Below, in pieces: positions 8,459-11,304 of a stretch of DNA of 11,304 nucleotides. Positions within the stretch are counted from its first letter, which is position 1. The number at the start of each line of letters is the position of its first letter. Source of the DNA: Oscillospiraceae bacterium (GTDB lineage Bacteria > Bacillota > Clostridia > Oscillospirales > Acutalibacteraceae); assembly GCA_029007475.1 (NCBI GenBank), contig JAQXHW010000128.1:1-11304 (forward strand), read 5' to 3'. Both the position numbers and the translations under genes were made by a program. The notes beneath the pieces are model-generated. The model had not been told where the DNA came from. It was given only the letters and a program-made list of their open reading frames with translations, and searched no databases.

Positions 8459-9013
8459 TTATATCTCCATGATTTCCTTCTGTTTTGCAGCGCAGATTTC
8501 GTCAACTTTCTTAATAGCCTTATCGGTAAGCTTCTGAACTTTCTCCTCGCCTACCTCCTGGTCGTCCTCGGTAATTTCACTGTTCTTCTTCATTTTCTTA
8601 AGCTTATCAATTGCTTCTCTGCGCTCATTACGAATCTGAACCTTTGTTTCCTCGGCGGTGTGTGCGGCTTCCTTCACGATTTCTTTACGCTTATCCTCGG
8701 TAAGAGGAGGGAAAACCATTCGGATACACTTGCCGTCGTTCTGAGGATTGATACCGATATCCGACATCTGAATTGCCTTCTCGATAGAACGAAGCACGGA
8801 AGCGTCCCAGGGCTGTATTGTAAGAGTTCTTGCTTCGGTAACGGATACTGCAGCAAGCTGCTGTATGGGTGTTGGGGTGCCGTAATAATCAACGAGAACC
8901 TTATCTAAAACACCTGCATTTGCACGTCCTGCACGAATTCTTGCATATTCGGACTCAAGGTGGTCAATTCGTCTTTGCATTGTATTCTCGGTTTTTGTGA
9001 GTAAATCTTTCAT
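8459..9013 (-). CDS. frr: Ribosome recycling factor
   Basis: Cytoplasmic factor that, with EF-G, splits the post-termination ribosome so that it can start again. It has 184 residues, essentially the universal length (about 185). Typical segments are RIRAGRANAGVLDKV near residues 26-40, YYGTPTPIQQLA, TIQPWD, and GKCIRMVFPPLTEDKRKE. A long charged helical C-terminus completes the three-helix bundle of domain I, with the small domain II inserted between. The ATG at 9013 is preceded by a perfect AGGAGG with 8 bases between, the strongest binding site in the window, which fits a highly expressed protein. It begins 27 bases after pyrH, an order conserved across bacteria (tsf-pyrH-frr). The tsf and rpsB genes often found further upstream are absent here; arginine genes lie there instead. 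Confidence 0.98.
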   Translation of the reverse strand: MKDLLTKTENTMQRRIDHLESEYARIRAGRANAGVLDKVLVDYYGTPTPIQQLAAVSVTEARTLTIQPWDASVLRSIEKAIQMSDIGINPQNDGKCIRMVFPPLTEDKRKEIVKEAAHTAEETKVQIRNERREAIDKLKKMKKNSEITEDDQEVGEEKVQKLTDKAIKKVDEICAAKQKEIMEI

Positions 9014-9021
9014 TGAGTAAT

Positions 9022-9027
9022 CCTCCT
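9022..9027 (-). promoter_or_regulatory. Consensus Shine-Dalgarno of frr
   Basis: AGGAGG on the minus strand, 8 bases before the ATG at 9013. It serves as the local reference for spacing: the ispG, cdsA and pyrH binding sites show the same distance from GG core to start when the corrected starts are used. Confidence 0.85.
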
Positions 9028-9040
9028 GTAAAATTGTTTA

Positions 9041-9745
9041 TCAGTTAACGAGTGTACCTACATTCTTGCCAAGTACTGCGTCGTAAATATTCATGGGGCG
9101 TTCGATGCTGAAAACGAGAATAGGAATATCATTTTCGCGGCACATGGTGGCGGCGGTGCCATCCATAACCTTTAGCTGCTTTTCGACAACCTCGCCGAAG
9201 GACAGAGTATCGTACTTTACAGCATCGGCGTGAATTTTGGGGTCGCTGTCATAAACACCGTCAACCATAGTTGCTTTAAGAATGATATCAGCTTCAATCT
9301 CAGCAGCTCTTAAGGATGCGGCGGAGTCGGTTGAGAAGAAGGGATTGCCGGTACCGCAGCCGAAAACTACTACTCTTCCTTTCTCTAAATGGCGGATTGC
9401 TTTGCCGCGAATATAGGGCTCGGCGATTTCACGCATGGAGATAGCGGTCTGAACTCGGGTATCAACGCCTAACTGTTCAAGAGCATCACAAACTCCTAAA
9501 GCATTAATTGCAGTTGCGAGCATTCCCATGTGGTCAGCACGTGTACGGTCCATTTTTCCGGAGGAGCGTCCTCTCCAGAAGTTGCCGCCGCCTACTACGA
9601 TAGCCACTTCAACGCCTGCTTCAACGCATTTTTTTATAGGCTCACAGATATTAAGGACTGTATCAAAATCAATTCCGTTTTTCTTTTCTCCGGCCAGAGA
9701 TTCACCGGAAAGTTTCAGCAGAACACGCTTATATTTCGGCTCCAC
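9041..9745 (-). CDS. pyrH: Uridylate kinase (UMP kinase)
   Basis: Phosphorylates UMP to UDP with ATP, a committed step of pyrimidine nucleotide supply. Bacterial enzymes of this amino-acid-kinase family are hexamers, usually activated by GTP and inhibited by UTP. With the chosen start it has 234 residues (E. coli 241). Seen in order: KLSGE (residues 11-15), VVGGGNFWRG (50-59), RTRADHMG (67-74, with D71 in the UMP site), GCGTGNPFFSTD, KATMVDGVYDSDP and KVMDGTAATMC. The frame stays open up to 9883, but that longer form would begin inside the argF terminator hairpin and upstream of the likely promoter. An ATG at 9760 has no binding site. GTG at 9745 follows GGGGGTG by 6 bases and gives MEPKYKRVLLKLSGE, so it is preferred; TTG at 9748 is the main alternative. 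It is the first gene of the eight-gene unit. Confidence 0.96.
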   Translation of the reverse strand: MEPKYKRVLLKLSGESLAGEKKNGIDFDTVLNICEPIKKCVEAGVEVAIVVGGGNFWRGRSSGKMDRTRADHMGMLATAINALGVCDALEQLGVDTRVQTAISMREIAEPYIRGKAIRHLEKGRVVVFGCGTGNPFFSTDSAASLRAAEIEADIILKATMVDGVYDSDPKIHADAVKYDTLSFGEVVEKQLKVMDGTAATMCRENDIPILVFSIERPMNIYDAVLGKNVGTLVN

Positions 9746-9751
9746 CAAAAA

Positions 9752-9758
9752 CACCCCC
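9752..9758 (-). promoter_or_regulatory. Ribosome binding site deciding the pyrH start
   Basis: The minus strand reads GGGGGTG. Its G run ends 8 bases before the GTG at 9745, the same spacing as the consensus site of frr. The in-frame ATG at 9760-9758 overlaps it and cannot use it. Confidence 0.65.
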
Positions 9759-9782
9759 ATAGATTCTATTATAGTTATTACA

Positions 9783-9811
9783 ATAATACTACATACTGCG
9801 GATTTTGTAAA
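9783..9811 (-). promoter_or_regulatory. Likely sigma-A promoter of the pyrH-frr-uppS-cdsA-dxr-rseP-ispG-polC unit
   Basis: On the minus strand a -35 box TTTACA (9811-9806) is followed after exactly 17 bases by a -10 box TATTAT (9788-9783); each differs from consensus at one position. Transcription would start near 9776, giving a leader of about 30 bases that contains the pyrH ribosome binding site. It lies between the argF terminator and pyrH, where a promoter is expected. A separate TATAAT at about 9767-9772 lacks a partner box at proper distance. This is a prediction from sequence only. Confidence 0.6.
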
Positions 9812-9826
9812 GAAATTTATTGACGA

Positions 9827-9845
9827 TTTAGCTACAATTTTAGCT
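9827..9845 (-). repeat. Short direct repeat upstream of the pyrH promoter
   Basis: AGCTAAA occurs twice on the minus strand (9845-9839 and 9833-9827), 12 bases apart start to start, in an AT-rich stretch 16-34 bases upstream of the -35 box. It could be part of an AT-rich upstream element or a regulator site, but seven-base repeats in AT-rich DNA can arise by chance. Confidence 0.3.
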
Positions 9846-9864
9846 TTTGCAGGCAAATACAGCG

Positions 9865-9897
9865 AAAAGAAGTAAAGCGACACATTTCTGTGTCGCT
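9865..9897 (-). terminator. Probable intrinsic terminator of argDF
   Basis: A perfect 9-bp inverted repeat (AGCGACACA / TGTGTCGCT, 9876-9897) encloses a four-base loop that reads GAAA on the minus strand, a stable GNRA-type tetraloop. It begins 6 bases after the argF stop and is followed on the minus strand by TTACTTCTTTT, a T-rich but broken tail. Position and shape fit a Rho-independent terminator. The imperfect T tract suggests it may leak or act as a processing or stability element. Confidence 0.7.
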
Positions 9898-9903
9898 CAA
9901 ATA

Positions 9904-10911
9904 TTACATCATAGCAGAAAGCATTACCGCTTTAATTGTGTGCATACGGTTTTCGGCTTCATCAAATACGATAGACTTAGAAGACTCAAACACTTCGTCG
10001 GTAACCTCAAGGGCGTCTAAGCCGAACTTCTCCCCTACCTCTTTGCCCACACCTGTGTTAAGGTCGTGAAAAGCCGGTAAACAGTGCATAAATACAGCGT
10101 TTTTGCCGGCATTCGCCATAAGCTCTGCATTTACTTGGTAAGGAAGCAGAGCATCGATACGCTCTTTCCAAACCTCTGCGGGCTCGCCCATGGAAACCCA
10201 AACATCGGTATAGATTACATCAGCATTTGCGGTTGCCTTAACCGGGTCAGTTTCAAAACTGAGGGTTGCACCTGTTTTTTCAGCGATTGCTTCACACTCA
10301 GCGATTAACGCTTTGTCGGGAAAATATTCTTTGGGGGCGCAAGCGGTAAAATTAAGTCCCATCTTGGCACAGCCAACCATAAGAGAATTACCCATATTAT
10401 AGCGTGCGTCGCCCATGTAAACAAAATTTATACCCTCAAGCTTGCCGAAGTGCTCTTTTATTGTAAGAAAATCAGCAAGAATCTGTGTGGGATGAAATTC
10501 ATTTGTAAGTCCGTTGAACACGGGTACGCCTGCGTGCTTTGCAAGCTCCTCTACAATTTCCTGACCGAAGCCACGGTACTCGATACCGTCATACATCCTG
10601 CCGATTACTCGGGCAGTATCGGCAATACTTTCCTTTTTGCCAATCTGAGAAGCAACCGGGTCAAGGTAGGTTGTGCCCATACCTAAATCACTTGCTGCAA
10701 CCTCGAAAGCACAGCGAGTACGGGTACTGGTCTTTTCAAAAATGAGAGCTACATTCTTTCCCTCTAAGTATTTATGGGGAGTACCTGCTTTTTTGAGAGC
10801 CTTAAGCTCTGCGGCAAGGTTAATAAGAGTAGATATTTCCTCGGGAGTATAATCTAACAGTTTCAAAAAACTTTTGCCTTTGAAGGCAGAAAAGTCGGTT
10901 TTTAAGTTCAT
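9904..10911 (-). CDS. argF: Ornithine carbamoyltransferase
   Basis: Transfers the carbamoyl group from carbamoyl phosphate to ornithine, giving citrulline, in cytoplasmic arginine synthesis. It has 335 residues, the normal length. The carbamoyl-phosphate motif STRTR is at residues 62-66. GLTNEFHPTQILADF follows, then the MGDARYNMGNS loop that begins the ornithine-binding domain, and MHCLPAFHD with H276 and C277 near the C-terminus. The catabolic enzyme ArcB is very similar in sequence; the anabolic role is inferred from argD immediately upstream and the absence of arcA or arcC nearby. The ATG at 10911 is 6 bases after the argD stop, and its binding site AAAGG (10925-10921) lies within the last codons of argD, so the two are probably translated together. 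A hairpin terminator follows directly. No clear ArgR operator was recognised in the visible DNA, but the operon's own promoter is outside the window. Confidence 0.96.
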   Translation of the reverse strand: MNLKTDFSAFKGKSFLKLLDYTPEEISTLINLAAELKALKKAGTPHKYLEGKNVALIFEKTSTRTRCAFEVAASDLGMGTTYLDPVASQIGKKESIADTARVIGRMYDGIEYRGFGQEIVEELAKHAGVPVFNGLTNEFHPTQILADFLTIKEHFGKLEGINFVYMGDARYNMGNSLMVGCAKMGLNFTACAPKEYFPDKALIAECEAIAEKTGATLSFETDPVKATANADVIYTDVWVSMGEPAEVWKERIDALLPYQVNAELMANAGKNAVFMHCLPAFHDLNTGVGKEVGEKFGLDALEVTDEVFESSKSIVFDEAENRMHTIKAVMLSAMM

Positions 10912-10917
10912 ATTTAT

Positions 10918-11304
10918 CTACCTTTCACATACGTTTTTAATAATTTTTACAGCTTCCTTCAGTTCATCCCAAGAGATATTGAGAGCCGGCAGAAGACGTA
11001 ATTTTTGCTTTGCTTTTATGGGGAGTACGCCCTCCTCCATACATTCACGTACTACATCGTCAACAGGTCTTTTGGTTGTAACTCCAAGCATAAGGCCCAT
11101 ACCGTCAACCGCTTCTACACCCTTTGAAGCTGTAAGCTCGGATATAATATACTCGGATTTTGCATTTATTTCAGCCAGAAGCGCATCGTCGATTCTGTTG
11201 ATAATACTGATTGCACCGGCACAGCAGACAGGATTTCCGCCGAAGGTTGAGCCGTGGTCGCCGGGCGTAAAAACATCGGAAAGCTTTTCGGAGAGCAGGG
11301 TTGC
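10918..11304 (-). CDS. argD: Acetylornithine aminotransferase, C-terminal part (N-terminus beyond the right edge)
   Basis: PLP-dependent class III aminotransferase that converts N-acetylglutamate semialdehyde to N-acetylornithine with glutamate as donor. Only the last 128 residues are present, open to the right edge; the family is about 390-400 residues long, so roughly two thirds are missing, including the PLP-binding lysine. The fragment starts just before the highly conserved GDHGSTFGGNPVCCAGA segment, whose serine and threonine contact PLP phosphate from the neighbouring subunit. It ends with the small C-terminal domain, including GLMLGV and the LRLLPALNIS strand. Related ornithine or GABA aminotransferases share this fold, but the GDHGSTFGGNP wording and argF as next gene favour ArgD. 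The stop is TAG at 10918, six bases from the argF start. Confidence 0.93.
   Translation of the reverse strand, partial: ATLLSEKLSDVFTPGDHGSTFGGNPVCCAGAISIINRIDDALLAEINAKSEYIISELTASKGVEAVDGMGLMLGVTTKRPVDDVVRECMEEGVLPIKAKQKLRLLPALNISWDELKEAVKIIKNVCER

Noticed and set aside
9746..9883. N-terminal extension of pyrH of about 46 residues
   Set aside because: It would begin inside the argF terminator hairpin and cross the predicted promoter, has no binding site, and is absent from the normal UMP kinase N-terminus.
1..11304. Search for a mobile, defence, CRISPR, RNA-gene or otherwise novel system
   Set aside because: Every long stretch is accounted for by a known housekeeping gene, gaps are short, and no repeats, tRNA-like folds or transposase motifs were seen.

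Overview
The window is a stretch of bacterial core chromosome in which every gene I can support lies on the minus strand, so transcription runs from the right edge to the left. The genes point to a low-to-moderate GC Gram-positive of the class Clostridia. PolC is the Gram-positive type, with an exonuclease inserted in its PHP domain. The order pyrH-frr-uppS-cdsA-dxr-rseP followed by polC is the classic Firmicutes cluster, and ispG stands where Bacillus subtilis has proS. Shine-Dalgarno sequences are mostly strong, and several starts are TTG or GTG. A family such as Oscillospiraceae/Ruminococcaceae is plausible, but that is inference.

In transcription order, the right edge (11304-9904) holds the C-terminal third of argD, then a complete argF six bases later. 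These are two arginine-biosynthesis genes that are probably translationally coupled. A perfect 9-bp hairpin with a GAAA loop lies just after the argF stop and looks like the end of that unit. The roughly 160-bp gap to pyrH also holds a good sigma-A-type promoter (TTTACA, 17 bp, TATTAT), preceded by a short direct repeat.

From 9745 down to the left edge lie eight tightly spaced genes that probably form one operon: pyrH (UMP kinase), frr (ribosome recycling factor), uppS (undecaprenyl diphosphate synthase), cdsA (CDP-diacylglycerol synthase), dxr (MEP pathway step 2), rseP (site-2 membrane protease), ispG (MEP pathway step 6) and polC (replicative DNA polymerase, N-terminal 1057 residues, cut by the window edge). 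Gaps are about 10-40 bp. Dxr and IspG act on the route to IPP/DMAPP. UppS turns isoprenoid units into the lipid carrier for cell-wall synthesis, and CdsA makes the phospholipid precursor. The cluster thus joins pyrimidine supply, translation recycling, envelope lipids, membrane proteolysis and DNA replication.

All complete genes look intact, with their catalytic residues present. I found no mobile element, CRISPR array, tRNA or rRNA, prophage or defence gene, and no convincing new system. The points most worth a second look are an unusual insertion of about 90 residues in the PDZ region of RseP, a set of start codons that naive longest-ORF calling gets wrong, and the argF/pyrH junction.
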